A DNA stretch of 64,000 bases, taken from Neocallimastix lanati (nom. inval.). Its lineage: Eukaryota; Neocallimastigomycota; Neocallimastigomycetes; Neocallimastigales; Neocallimastigaceae. The position numbers were made by a program, and so were the translations under genes. Shown one piece after another: positions 1-14,410 of the stretch. Below the pieces are notes generated by a model. It did not search any database. It was not told where the DNA came from and saw only the letters and a list, made by a program, of their open reading frames with translations. The stretch is taken from contig JACVTC010000011.1 of NCBI GenBank assembly GCA_016946835.1, positions 469,001 to 533,000 of the forward strand, read 5' to 3'. Each line of letters begins with the position of its first letter. Position 1 is the first letter of the stretch.

Positions 1-1559
1 CAATATTATAATAATTCTCTTAGTTTACATTAGTTTTTTATTATTTTTTTAATCTTTTATTCATATAATTTTTTTTTTTTTGAAACTTCTATTCGTATTA
101 TGTAATAAAGTAATATAAAAGAAATTTTTAATAAATTAAAGCAAAAATTAAAGTATTTCAAATTTGTATATAACATATATATATATATATAATAAATATT
201 TAAAGTAGAAAACTTCATGAATATTTTTCATTGTTAACAACATATTACTAATTATTATGATTAAGTCAATTTATATTGAATATATATTATTTTTAAAATT
301 CAAATATTAATAATATAAATTTATTTAATAGTCATCCAATTAACTATAAAAAAAATATTTATAAAAATGATAATTTTTATCCGCATAGAGTTATCATTGA
401 ATAAATGGGAAGAGTCAGAGGCCATTTTATCCTCGAAACTCATAAAATAGTTTTCAATATCGTAAAAAATTTCATGTATTTTATTTTCATATATTCTTTT
501 AATAAATATTATTAAATAAAGTTATTTCTAATCTAAAAATAACTTAATAAAATAAAATAAAATAAAAATATTTATATTATAATAATTAATAATTATTTAG
601 TTGTTAGTTGTTATTGCAATTTTTTTTTTCTGGATTTTGGTTTTGGTGAGTGTGGGGAGCGTATAGTTACTATGGCAAGACTGATGACTATTAAAAATAC
701 TTTAGCAAAGCTGTAATAAATAGCAAAATTATTTCAAAAATATTTATTGTTCTAAATCTTGGGTATTTAGTATTCATCAATAATGAATGGTAAAAGTTTA
801 TAACTCATTAATTGAATATATAAATATTTATCTATATATAACTATGTATATATAATTATGTATATATTTTTATTTATATATATTTATGTATAACATTTAT
901 GTATATATTTAGTTATAAATCTATGTTTATATTTATGTATTGTTTATTACTTATATATTCTAAATATATAGTATTTTCTTTTAAATTATAAACACCTTAT
1001 ATTATGTAATATAAATCTATTATTATTATAATGTAATTAAAATGGGGTTTTATAATATTAATATATAATATAATGACATGTAATACAATATGAATATAGC
1101 ATGAAATAATAAAATATTATTTACATTTTATACTTTTTTATAGCTATTAAATTTATTTTAATTGATTCATTTATTTGAAGTATAGTTTATAAAATCATAA
1201 TTTTTCATTTATATTTTATTTATTTTGAATAAAATTTTGAATTATTATTTTTTAATAAAATTTATTTTTCTAAATTTATTTTTTTTTTACCTTATTTTCT
1301 TACATACTTATATTTATTAGAATTTTATAAAAAATATTCTTTAAAAGTTATTCGTTTTAGTTTATTAAATATACTTTAGTATCCATTTTACATAAATAAA
1401 TGAATATAATTCTAAGGCCGTCCATAATAAAATTGTGTTTTCTTTTCAAAATTTTTTATTTTTAAAATATTATTTTATGAATTTTTATAAAATTTATTTA
1501 GTTAAAGTAGAGCTTTATTAAATTAAAAATATAATCATTCTACATTATAATTGTTTTTC
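1..1559. other. AT-rich intergenic DNA
   Basis: No gene is supported here. It contains a decayed LINE 3' end (378-545, listed separately) and a short, more GC-rich patch near 625-720 that reads as a 28-codon open stretch but matches nothing I recognise. The rest is A/T homopolymer and TATA-like sequence. Confidence 0.7.
378..545 (+). mobile_element. Decayed 3' end of a LINE retrotransposon
   Basis: This stretch matches the last codons and 3' UTR of the better preserved LINE copy ending near 52860. Both share GTTATC, then AATGGGAAGAGT, then GAGGCCATTT, then CCTCGAA, CTCATAA, TTTCATGTATTTT, and finally an AATAAAGTT tail followed by CTAATCTAAAA. The copy here has a one-base insertion that shifts the frame next to the conserved Asp-Glu-Trp-Glu-Glu codons, so it is a dead, 5'-truncated copy. 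It shows that the family has been active more than once in this neighbourhood. Confidence 0.75.
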
Positions 1560-2771
<1,212 letters not shown>

Positions 2772-2939
2772 TCATTCTTTGAAGTTTCATGGTCGTTTAA
2801 CCTCCATAGTTTTAACCAATTTCAAAGTTATCTCATAGTTAATATTGATTGCATCATTTCCACAACTGATATGGTATATATATAAATATCTATAATAATA
2901 AATTTATAAAAAGTCAAAAATTCAAAATGGCATAGTCTT

Positions 2940-4310
2940 CTTGATAAGATCGATTCTAATATAGTCATATAGAATAGTCTCTGAGCATTAATTAATTTTT
3001 TAGAATTATCATTAAACATACATTGTTTCTTCATGCCTTCTTGAAATGTAAATCAAGGACCAAGATTATTATCTGATAATGGTAATAACGCATTGAATAA
3101 CCAAAAAATAAAATTTAGGTCGAGTTCTTCATATTCAAAAGAGCTATTATATTTATACTCAGAATTATTAATAAATCTAATACCAAGGACGATATTACCT
3201 TTTTGGACTCTAAGAGGTCCTACAATTCTTCCTTCAACTGTGAAAAGGTAATAAGCCACTTCATCAAATACTAAGCTAGTAAAGGAATATCCTAATTTTA
3301 GTTTACTGTAGATAAATTCAACCAAGTTGTAAGTAGTAAAACCAATGAATCTAGAATTTAATAAAACTGGATATTCTCTCTTATCATTTTTTTTTTTACC
3401 TTCTTTAACGTCATTATATTGAGGAGAACCCTAAAGTATCGAAGATATACAGGATAAATCTATGATAAAATTAGGAACAATCAATGCCGATAGTCCTAAA
3501 GACTTCACTATATCTATATCCTTAGATTCTGGTGTTTCAAAGGAACAAAAATAGCCGTATTCGCAGGACAAAAGTAACCCCATATTTTTTGCTTTCATTA
3601 TTAGTTGGTATCTGAACTCATCAAATATGCGATAACTTATCATAATAAGAACGTTTGCCTAGCATTTGATTAGCTATGGAAGAATATTCACAAAAATAGA
3701 ATCTAATCGTACAGGACTTTATTTTACTATATATGCTAAAATTTAATATGGACCCAAAATTATTTGTTGCTAATTTTTTATTTTTATTTTCCAATTCAAA
3801 ATATTTTACCGTTGGGTATAAGAAACATGGGAAACAATCAATTCTATTACTAAAGTAGGGCATAATACTATTAAAATCTAAAAACACCTTCGTCATGCAT
3901 AAATAGGTGTAAAATTTAGTGTCTAAAAACACTTTTGTCATACATAAATAGGTGTAAAATTTAGTGTTTCTATCTTCATATGAAGAACCATCACAGTGCA
4001 AAAAATCTAATGTGAGATAATTGTCGATCATGTCATTAATAATGCTAATGATTTCTTTTTTGGATTCCTTTCGATGAAATTATAAGATAGATTCAAGAGT
4101 AGTTTCCGGAGAAGAATCAGGAATAACTATTTTATTTCATCGGGAATGTTTTTCCCAATGACATTTTCTATAATAATCCGTTTAATTTCATCCAATGAAA
4201 ATTCTAGCCTTAAATAATGGAGAACATACACTAAAGAGATACTTCATTTGTCATGCGATTTAATTCCTTTAACAGGTAAATATTGGAAAATAAGGTGATA
4301 TGTTGTCATA
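2940..4310 (-). pseudogene. Degenerate RNA polymerase second-largest subunit (Rpb2/RpoB-like), probably virus- or plasmid-derived
   Basis: Read on the minus strand, successive fragments follow the order of the central part of an Rpb2-type beta subunit. They are a FQYLPVKGIKSHDK segment (4.3 kb), a LDFLHCDGS...TKFYTYLCMTK segment (about 4.0 kb), SYYDKLSHI (about 3.64 kb, counterpart of the SHLRR region), GYFCSFETPESKDIDIVKSL (about 3.5 kb, counterpart of the ETPEG motif), VLLNSRFIGF then YLFTVEGRIVGPL (about 3.25 kb, counterpart of DAGRVYRPL), LLPLSDNNLGP (about 3.06 kb, counterpart of IPF.DHNQSPR) and TFQEGMKKQ (about 3.03 kb, counterpart of TYQSAMGKQ). The frame is broken by in-frame stops (for example TGA at 3053-3055, exactly where the conserved Arg of SPR would be), by a frameshift near 3630 and by a 45-bp in-frame tandem duplication. 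No introns are apparent and the catalytic C-terminal third is missing. The sequence is far too divergent to be the host Pol I, II or III subunit. A giant-virus-like or linear-plasmid-like source is my inference; I cannot tell which. Confidence 0.75.
3877..3966 (-). repeat. 45-bp in-frame tandem duplication inside the RNA polymerase fossil
   Basis: Two adjacent 45-bp copies (3877-3921 and 3922-3966) differ at only a few bases. Each encodes the same 15 residues, TKFYTYLCMTKVFLD, on the minus strand. Confidence 0.95.
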
Positions 4311-5868
4311 GATTTTATGTGAGATCTAAATAAGATCTTTGAAACAAATTTATAGAACCTAAAAATAATTAATGAGTCTTCCATCCACAAACTATATCAT
4401 ATTAAGAGTATTATATGACTAAAACATTGATATACGGGACTTTTATGTGCAATAATTTATAAGCAGTGGGTTTTAAATAATGGTAGTTTAATAAATTTTA
4501 TTAATAAAATTATAATATTCGTACAATTAAAATAATAATTCTAATTCCTAAAATTTTACAAGAGTTCTCTATTTCTAATATAAATAATTTAATTTATAAG
4601 AAATAGGTAATATATTAATTATATATTCTAATATATAGAACTATATAAATTTTATATGAATTAAAGTATTATAATTATTATAATACATATTGAAATAAAA
4701 TAAAATAAAATAATTATTATCAAAAAGATATAAATTTAATATTTAATAATTAATATTAAATATACAAATATGTTACTACACATATTTGTTTTATATCAAC
4801 ACTTAATAAGTAAAAGAATCCAAATATACAAAACTAAGTTACAATAATATCCGAGAAATGATAATAAGAAATTAGCCGACCTAAAAAAGGAAAGAAAAAT
4901 AATTACTTATATTCTTTTTTATAAGTAAAATACTATAAATAAGAAAAAATATAAATATAAAAAAAAACTGTGAAACAGGAACTAACTTCATATTTTATTA
5001 ATTTAAATAAAATGATTTAAACAAGAAATATATGAAACAAAAAATAATAAATAAAATAAATATTGAATGTAATAATATAATATAAAAGTACAAGTATATA
5101 AAATAAAATAAAATAAATATTGAATGTAATAATATAAAAGTACAAGTATATAAAATAAAATAAAATAAATATTAAATGTAATAATCTAAAAGTACAAGTA
5201 TATAAAATAAAATAAATATTAAATGTAATAATATAAAAGTACAAGTATAGAGAATAAAATAAAATAAAATAAAATAAAATAAAATAAACAAAAACAAGAA
5301 GTAATAAAATGAAATCCTTATTGAAAAATAATAAGAAGAATGTGAAGGTAAAGTACATATAAATAAAAGAATAAAAATAAAGATAAAATATTTATTATAA
5401 AATAATAATAAGAAGAATGTAATGTAAAACATATTTAAATAAACAATAAACAAAATAAGTATTTCTATTAGAAATAATGTGAATTAAAATATTTTATATT
5501 GATATATTAAAATGTATGAATTATTTTTTAAAATTTTTTTATATTGATATATTAAAATGTATAAATTATTAACTAAAAAAATAATGAAGTATCATTCTCT
5601 ATTTTAAAAATAACTTAATGACAATACCATAAACAGTAATGACTATTTCTAAATTAATAATATTAAAAAAATTATTAATTATATTAATATAAAATCCTAC
5701 TATTTCTATTATTTTTAAAATAATTAAATTAATAAAGCCGAAAATTAATTCATTAATTATTAGTTTCCTACGAATTTTTTTTATTCAATAATCTAAAAAA
5801 ATAAAATAAAATAAAGAATAAATGCATATACTAATGAATTTTTTTTTTTTTTTTTTGCTGAATTACCA

Positions 5869-5905
<37 letters not shown>

Positions 5906-7597
5906 GAGCTCAAATATCTACAATATAAATTATAAATGGTAATAATTATGATAAGATTTATTAAGGTTCATTTGATTATTTATATTTATTTAAATCAAAT
6001 ATTTATTATAAAAATTCAAACAATTATTTTCATCATTAATTAATTAACCTAATCTTCATAAAAATTAATGGCGTTTTTCAAAATTGATTATTCTCCCTAC
6101 TTAGAATTTAATAAAATAAGAAAATATTTTCCATGTGGTTTAGTGGAATTTATAAAGATTTATCTTGTCTTAATTCATATATATATGATATGTATTATAC
6201 ATTGATATGATCATATTTTAATATTTTACTAACACTTTCTTAAATACTAACATTATGTTCCTCTCATAATTATTAATATTAATTTTCATATTGTATATAT
6301 TCAAAATTACCATAATACTTTTAATTAAAAAGTATAATATGATAAAAGTAATATTAACTACATACATTATATTTTTATGAGATATATAATTATATAAAAT
6401 ATATCAAATTTAAATTATATAAATAGAATTTAAAATTATCCTATTTCATATTAATATAGATATTAAGATAAAATTGATAATATATAATGATAAAACATTA
6501 CCAAAGTATTACCTCTATTATTGTTTTTTATACATCTATATATTTATTTATTTTTATATTATATCTATATTTAATATATAGATTTTTTATAATAATATTT
6601 ATTATTTTTATTTTATTTTATTTTATTTTACTTTGATAATCTATAAAAAAATTTTTTTTTTTTTGATGATCTATATTCTTTCATTAAAATCTCTTAAATT
6701 TTATTGGTAAAATCATTTTCTTTTTCTTCTTTACCGAACCATATTAATATAATATTATTAAATTAATTAATATATAGTAATATATATTAATAATTTTTCC
6801 TATTAATATTACTGAAAATGAGTAATAGATATAATAAACATGATTATTTTAAAAAATGGAAAATTAAATAAGAAATAATAAAGAATAAAATATGATATTA
6901 TATAAATATAGAAATAATAAAAAATGTAAATAATATAAAAGTTCTATTTTAAATAAAAATTTAAAATTTTTTTATTCTGTCTTAACCACTTTTACATAAA
7001 TAGATAAAAATATTAATATTTAATAGCATTTAAAAAAATTGAAATTCTTATTTTAAGTATTTTAATTATTTATAAAAAGAAGAAAAATAAAGATATAATA
7101 AAAATAAAATATAGATTTTAATTCTGATATAAAGATATAATAAAAATAAAATAAAATAAAATAAAATAAAAAACGGATGAAGGTGGTTACATAATATTAT
7201 TTGTGCAACTCTATCAAACAATAATATGATAATTTAAAATATATAAAATATTCTTAATTAAAAATAAAGTTTAACTTCCATTAAAATCAAAATTTTTTAG
7301 AAAAAGAAATTTAATTTAATTTAATTTTTAAAAAGTTTATTTTATAATAAAATTAAATTATTGCTTTTTAAGTTATTAAATTTATTTTTACAATATTTAA
7401 AATAAAAATTAAAAAATTAAAATATATATATAATCATGTTAGTATTATAATAGAGGGTTGTAATTATTTAATAATTATAATTACAATTCTAATTTTAAAT
7501 AATAATATTATTAATTATTTTTTTTTTATTTTTTTTTTAAATACACAATTATCAACTTTATATAATTGTTTTAATTTCTATATCTATTTCTATTTCT

Positions 7598-7629
<32 letters not shown>

Positions 7630-8073
7630 TTCGTTTACGAATACAAAAAAAATATTTTTATATATTTATTATGATTATTCAAATTATTTTATAATTAAAA
7701 TAATATTAATTATTAATATTAAAGCTTTATTTTTATTTTTTTTATATTTTCTTTTTTCTTGAAATACATGAAGTTTGTTTTAGAAAAAAGAAATTGTGAA
7801 AAGGAAAACAAGAAATAATTAATATAACCATAATTTAATAATAAAAAAAAATAAAAATAAAAATAATATTATTAATATTATTATTATTATTATTTTCATT
7901 ATATTTTACTTTGATAACTAATTTCAAATTAATTACTAAATTGATCTTAATATAATTACTAACTAAATTGTTTCCAAAGTAAAACAAAATATAATATAGG
8001 TATAAAAAATAAATATCAATAAAAAATAAAAAATAAAATAAAGAATATTAAAATAGAAAATAAGAAATAAATA

Positions 8074-8112
<39 letters not shown>

Positions 8113-8254
8113 AAATAACAATAATACTAATAATAAAAAAATAGGAATAAATTAAAAAAAAAAAAAAAATTGTAAATATTTAAAGTAAAAAAAAATTATA
8201 TTTATTTAAAAGCTAGAACTATGAAATAATTACAATACTTTAATAAATATAACA
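4311..8254. other. AT-rich intergenic DNA with microsatellites
   Basis: No coding signal on either strand. It holds a minisatellite (5051-5260), several TAAAA tracts, long A or T runs (5870-5905, 7600-7630, 8080-8110) and TATA-like stretches. The low-complexity Phe/Leu/Tyr frames around 5017-5453 on the minus strand are by-products of the TAAAA repeats. Confidence 0.75.
5051..5260. repeat. Four-copy minisatellite, unit about 50 bp
   Basis: Four consecutive units share the core AAATAAATATTRAATGTAAT followed by AATATAAAAGTACAAGTATA. They differ mainly in the number of AAAATA steps between cores and in a few substitutions. Confidence 0.85.
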
Positions 8255-8610
8255 ATGTCAGTATTTATCAATCATTTAAAAGCCATTATCTATCGAAATA
8301 TGATAGTTAAAAAAAATAAAAAAAAGAAATTACTTCTTGAAATTTTATTTCCGATAGTGGTGACTATTTTATTATGTAAGAATTTAAAATTTAAATAATT
8401 ATTATTATTATCTTATTCATATATAAAAGTTTCATTTATTTATAAAATTATAGAAGAAAGAGAAGGAGAATGGTTATTTCTTTTTATTTTTATTTTTCAT
8501 AATTATAAAATATATTTTAAAATTTATTTATAATTATTATTAGTTATTCCTAATGTAGAATTAAAATTATTATTATAGAACTAGTAAAATTATTTATTAT
8601 TATTATTATA

Positions 8611-8645
<35 letters not shown>

Positions 8646-10661
8646 CTTTTCTAGTAATATTAATAGATAAACACAAATGTACCCATATTTATCTATTTGT
8701 AGGTATTTTAAAAATATTAGGAAAACCTATCCTTTATAATGCCGAAGATTCAATTAATATAGGAAATTTGGAAACTACATTTAATATTAATGATAAAAAT
8801 GCAAATACTATTAGTTTTGTTTTTAATCATATAAATAATGAAGAACAAAATTTTTTAATTTCAAGAATAATGAATGGAAAAATTTTAAAGAAAAGAAATT
8901 TAAAATACATTATAAAGAATGATGAATATAACATAAATAATGATCCTAGATTTAATTACACAATTTTTGATAATTTATTAGCATTAATTAATATCAGTAA
9001 TAAAGATAATGGTTATTATACTACAATTGAAATGCTGGATAGCAATTATTTAAATTATAATTTAGACCCATTAAATAGTTATGGTCATTCAAGAGCACAT
9101 CCATCAAAAATAATATCAAATAAATATTTAAATGGTATATCATATCTTCAATCTCTTGTTGAATCAGCTTTAGTTAGTCTAAAAACCAATAGCACTGTAA
9201 ATTATGATATCAATATTGGTTTTTTAAGTAAACCTCCAATTAAATACAATGCTTCGGAAAATGTGAAAACAAAAATATATTCTTTATTAAGTAGTTTCAT
9301 ATTTATAATATTTATACCTTTTATAGTTAAGTTATTACAAAGAGAAAATGAAAAGAAAATTAATGAAACTGCATTAGTAATTGGTGTTAATCCAGCAACA
9401 TTTATTTTATCATGGGAAATTATCTATTCTATCCTAATGATCATCTTATCCCTTATAATTACAGCTATTTTAATATTTACTAAAACCTATCAATATGTTA
9501 GTTCGATTATTTTATATATTACTATATTATTCTATGGATTATCTAATTGTGGAATTGGTATGATTTTTTCCACTATTTTCCAAAAATCAAAAAGAGCTGG
9601 CTCTATTTGTATCACTGTTTTAATGTGTATATCCTATCTATGCTTTTTCTATGTGGGTAAATATTCAAAAATAATTTTTGGTTTACTTCTATCACCAATA
9701 ACTTTTAGCTCAATTATGGAAGAAATTAATATAAATGAAATGAGAGGAGAAAAAATAATTGCTTTTGGAAATTTAAATGGTAATATTAGCACTTTGCAAT
9801 TAATAAAATACTTATTTAAAGGTGAAATTGATATATATATATTTTTAGAAAATTGGTATCAAAGTAGCATCGGAATTTATATGCTAATATTATTAGTAAA
9901 TGCTCTATTTTATTATTACTTGGCTATTATTTTTAATATAATTCTTAAAAAAGGGTTTAAGTCTTTAAAAAATGGTAAATCTTATGTTGAAATTCCTGAA
10001 AGTCAAAATCATTATTATACAAGTGATGTAGAAGATGATCCTAAAGATAATGAAAATTGTTTAGTAGAAGTTTCAGATGTTTCAAAAGCCTATGAAATAG
10101 AATCACCATATCAAAAAGAGTACTTTATTATAAAATTGGTTAAAAAGGAAACTTTGATAGTACTTAGACATATTAATTTTAAAGTTTATAAAGATGAAAT
10201 ATTTGGAATTTTAGGTAAAAATGGTGTAGGTAAATCAGTATTATTAAATATCATGACAGGTTTAGAAAGCCAATCAAGTGGTAATATTTACTTCAATGGT
10301 GTTAACATTAATACTGATATTTCAAAAATTCATAAAGATTTTGGTAAGATTATATTAATGTATAAATAAATAAAATAAGAAATAAATAATTAATTAATTG
10401 ATAATAAATGATTATAATAGTGAGAATAGTAATAAAAAATAAATTAAATGTATATATACATTTTAGAAATTATATTTTTATTATATATTATATATATTAT
10501 ATAATGTATGAATTTACATACATATAACTTTTAATATTTTTATTAATTAATTATTAATTAAAATTTTTAATTAAAAAATATATAAAATATATATATATTA
10601 ATATATGATATTAAATATTATTTTTTTTTGTTGTTGTTTATAATTTATATTAATATCTAAA

Positions 10662-10698
<37 letters not shown>

Positions 10699-12068
10699 TT
10701 AAAAATTTAAAAAAAATATCCAAAATAATATTAGGTATTTGTCCACAAGTAAATAATCTATATAATGAATTAACAGTTACAAATTATATTAAAACATATG
10801 CTAAAATTAAAAATGTAAAAGTTGATATAAATCAAATTTTGAAAGAGATAAACTTAGAAAATAATAAAAATAGTAAAATAATAAATCTTTCTAAAAGTCA
10901 AAAAAGAAAATTATGTATTGGCATTGCATTTATTGGTGATCCAAAATATGTATTCTTAGATGAACCAACAGTAGGTCTCGATTATTCCTCAAAAAAACAA
11001 ATATGGAGTCTGTTATTAAATAAAAAGAAGGATAGAGTTATATTTTTAGTAACTACTGATATGGAAGAAGCAGATATTATAGCAAACCGTAAATTAATAT
11101 TAAGTCATAATAAAATTCGTTGTTTAGGTTCGAGTCTTTATTTGAAAGAACATTTTAATATGAAGTATACAGTTGATATTGAAAGTAAGGAATTTGATAA
11201 ATTAAATGAAATTATTAATCGACATATTCCAGAAAGCTATTATTATGTTCAAAATGAAGATGATCAATTAGTTAATATAAATACTAATATTAAATCATGG
11301 AAATTACCAATTTCATCCACATCCAAATTTCCAGAATTATTTCAAGAATTGGATTCTCTTATGACAAGAGAAGAAAATAGTATCATTAAAAATTATAGTT
11401 TATCTATTCCAACTTTAGAAGAACTATTTGTTCGTTTGGTTGATGAATATTCAGATGACAATATTAATCCATTTTTAAGTAGAAATTCTGGTGAATCAAG
11501 AGCATATTCAGATGATAATACGATCTTCATTGATGCGTATGAAGAAACTTTAGATAATCATCAAAGTTCATATGAAACAGGTGATATTACTTCAATTTCC
11601 GAAAATAACAATCATGATAATGATGATAATACAATCATAGTTAATATGAATGATGGAGCTTCAAATAAAGAAAAACCAATTTCAAATTTCAAAAAAATAT
11701 TATCTCTACTATCATTACGTATCAATATACATATTAATAATATTGATTTTTCAAACTACGTTATCATTTTTCCAATTATTATTTCTGGAATAGTATACAG
11801 AATAATAGATTACTCTTATGAAAACGTTATATTTAATGGATATGATAATTCTTTACTTAATATAACTAATGAATATAATAAAAATATATTTAATATTAAC
11901 TCGAATAATGTAAATATACCAAATTTTACAACAGATCTTTATAGGGATACTATTTATAACTATTCTCTATTTAATGTTACCGAATATGATGATAAAACAT
12001 TAAATGAAATTGGTAAATCATTTAATAAAGAGGAATACTACGTTTCTTCGATTTCTGGATTATTAGAA

Positions 12069-12101
<33 letters not shown>

Positions 12102-12589
12102 TATAAATTTAATATTAATTATAATGCATCATTAGAAAATGCATTACCTGTTACCCTCAATGCTATAACAAATACAATTCTAACATCTAAAAATATTACT
12201 GATAAAGTCACAACTTATTCTTCCTTAACAAAAATATATACCGATCATAATCATTATCAATTTATTATAACAGGAGTTTTTTTAGGACTTCTAACATTTT
12301 CATATATGTTTTGTACAACATTTTTTGGACCGTTAATCGTTAACGAAAGAAATAATAAAATCGATCAACAACTTTATTTAAGAGGTGTCTCAAGAAAAAT
12401 TTATTGGATTTCTTCAATTATCGCAGAAGCTATTATCTTATATTTTACATCCATCTTTGCAATAAATTCAATGCTTTGGAGGTATTCAGAAGCATTTTTA
12501 TCCTTTAAAAATTTTATTATTATATTTTTTTCCTCATTATTATGGTAAGATTTACTTTAAAAAAAAAAAAATAAAAAAAAAAAAAAAAA

Positions 12590-12625
<36 letters not shown>

Positions 12626-14410
12626 TAAAATTATAAATACCGATATAGGAAAAAAATAATTTTCTAAATATAAAAATTATAATAATTAATTAATTTTTTT
12701 TATTTTCTTTTTTTTTTTTATTTTGTTTTGTTTTTGTTTTTATTTTTGTTTTTATCTTTACCTTTATAATATATATTTATTATATTATATTTTATTACTA
12801 TTATATTATATTGTATTAGGTCAATTGCTTCAATAACATATCAATTTATTATTAGTCTTTTTATTAAAAAGGAAAAATCAGCAAAAATACTTGTACCATT
12901 AGTAAATACAATTTCTGTATTTATTGAAATTTTTATTTTTTCCATTGTAAATGATTTAACTACAACAAATAATCCAAATAAAATTTTTTCAACTTCTGTT
13001 ATTATCATTGAAATCATATTTACTCTAATTAATCCATCTTTTGGTATCTTATCTATTCTTAATGCATATTTTATTGTAGAATATTATGAAATAAGTACTA
13101 AAATTAAATTTAGTACCACTTCCCTTCTTAAATTTAATACTGGAATAATCCCAATAATGATCACTTTATTAGTAGCTATTATTCTTTACTTTATATTATT
13201 AATAGCATTAGATAAACTAAAAAGTAATAAATTTTCAAAGTCAATTATTTATTCTCTTAATAAGGAAACAGCAGAAAATAATGTAAAAATTATGAAAGAA
13301 ACAGATGAAGATGTATACAATGAATATATAAATATTCAAGAAAATACCATGGATTATTCGATGAGTGTGTTACAGCTAAGTAAGGAATACAAAGTTAATC
13401 ATCCTCCTCATAACAAAAAGAGAAACAATAATGTTAAAAATTATCAATATGGAGATATTCATCAATCAAAATATAATAAAAAAGACTATGTGAAAACAGC
13501 GGTTGAAGATATATCATTTGGAGTTAAGAATAAAGAATGTTTTGGTATATTAGGTTTTAATAAATCCGGAAAATCAACTATTCTAGAGATGATAATTTCT
13601 GAACAATTTCCAACCACTGGAAATATTTATTATGACGGTATAGATTCTCATCAGATAGATATGACTAAATTATCTTTTGGATACTTACCACAGAAAGATA
13701 TATTTTGGAAAGATTTAACTGTTAAAAAGAACATCAATTATTTCTTAAAAATTCGTGGTTATTCAAAGGAAAAAATAAAAGAATTAACGAAAAAATTTAT
13801 TAGTGACTATCATTTAGAATTTGATAAGGATTTAAATATAACCCAATTAAGTTATGGTATAAAACGTAAACTTTGTCTCCTACTAGCCCTATGTGATAAT
13901 CCTAAAAGAATTATATTAGATGAACCAACTCTTGGAATGGATCCTATAATGAAGAGGCACATTTGGAAAATACTTAAAGATACTATAAAAAATACCAATC
14001 ACACAAGTATCATTATAACAACAACTTCGGTAGAAGAAGCTCAAATATTATGTGATCGTATTGGTGTTTTAATTGATGGAAGATTTATATCCATTGGATC
14101 TCCTGAGCATATTAAAATGAAATATTGTCATCATAAATATATTTTGGAAGTTCAATCCAGTGAAATAGAGAAATTCCATCAAAGGGTTATTGAAGAAGAT
14201 CAACTTTTGGGAAGTAATAATAATTATAAAATTATAGATAAATTTAATGATCTCATTAAATATGAAGTTTCTATTTCAAATGGAATTGGAAGAATCTTTG
14301 AAGTCATGGAAGGTTGTAAATCATCGGGTCTTGTTTTAAATTATAGTTTTGGTCAAATTTCTCTCGATCAAGTTATTTTAAATTTTTATAAATATTCAAA
14401 ACAAAAATAA
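8255..14410 (+). CDS. ABCA-type full ABC transporter
   Basis: Membrane lipid-transporter-like ABC protein of subfamily A. My model has exons 8255-8375, 8655-10343, 10735-12544 and 12820-14410, giving 1736 aa with matching phases at every junction. An alternative acceptor at 8703 also keeps frame. Order: N-terminal membrane segment (LLLEILFPIVVTILL), large luminal loop, a membrane bundle from about residue 248, then NBD1 with Walker A GKNGVGKS (about 560), Q-loop GICPQ, signature LSKSQKRK and Walker B VFLDEPTVGLD (about 676). A second transmembrane half (about 940-1250) has a loop containing a poly-Asn run. NBD2 follows with Walker A GFNKSGKST (about 1450), Q-loop GYLPQ, signature LSYGIKRK and Walker B ILDEPTLGMD (about 1572). 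The length suits ABCA full transporters. Unusually, the H-loop His is replaced by Thr in both NBDs (VTTDMEEAD and TTTSVEEAQ, against STHHMDEAD) and the first signature lacks its glycines. The substrate cannot be inferred. Confidence 0.92.

Noticed and set aside
675-705. CTGATGA at 681-687, as in a hammerhead ribozyme core
   Set aside because: The GAAA element and the required stems do not follow, so it does not make a hammerhead.
5017-5453. Minus-strand Phe/Leu/Tyr-rich frames
   Set aside because: They are translations of TAAAA tracts and the minisatellite, with no splice-supported context or domain.
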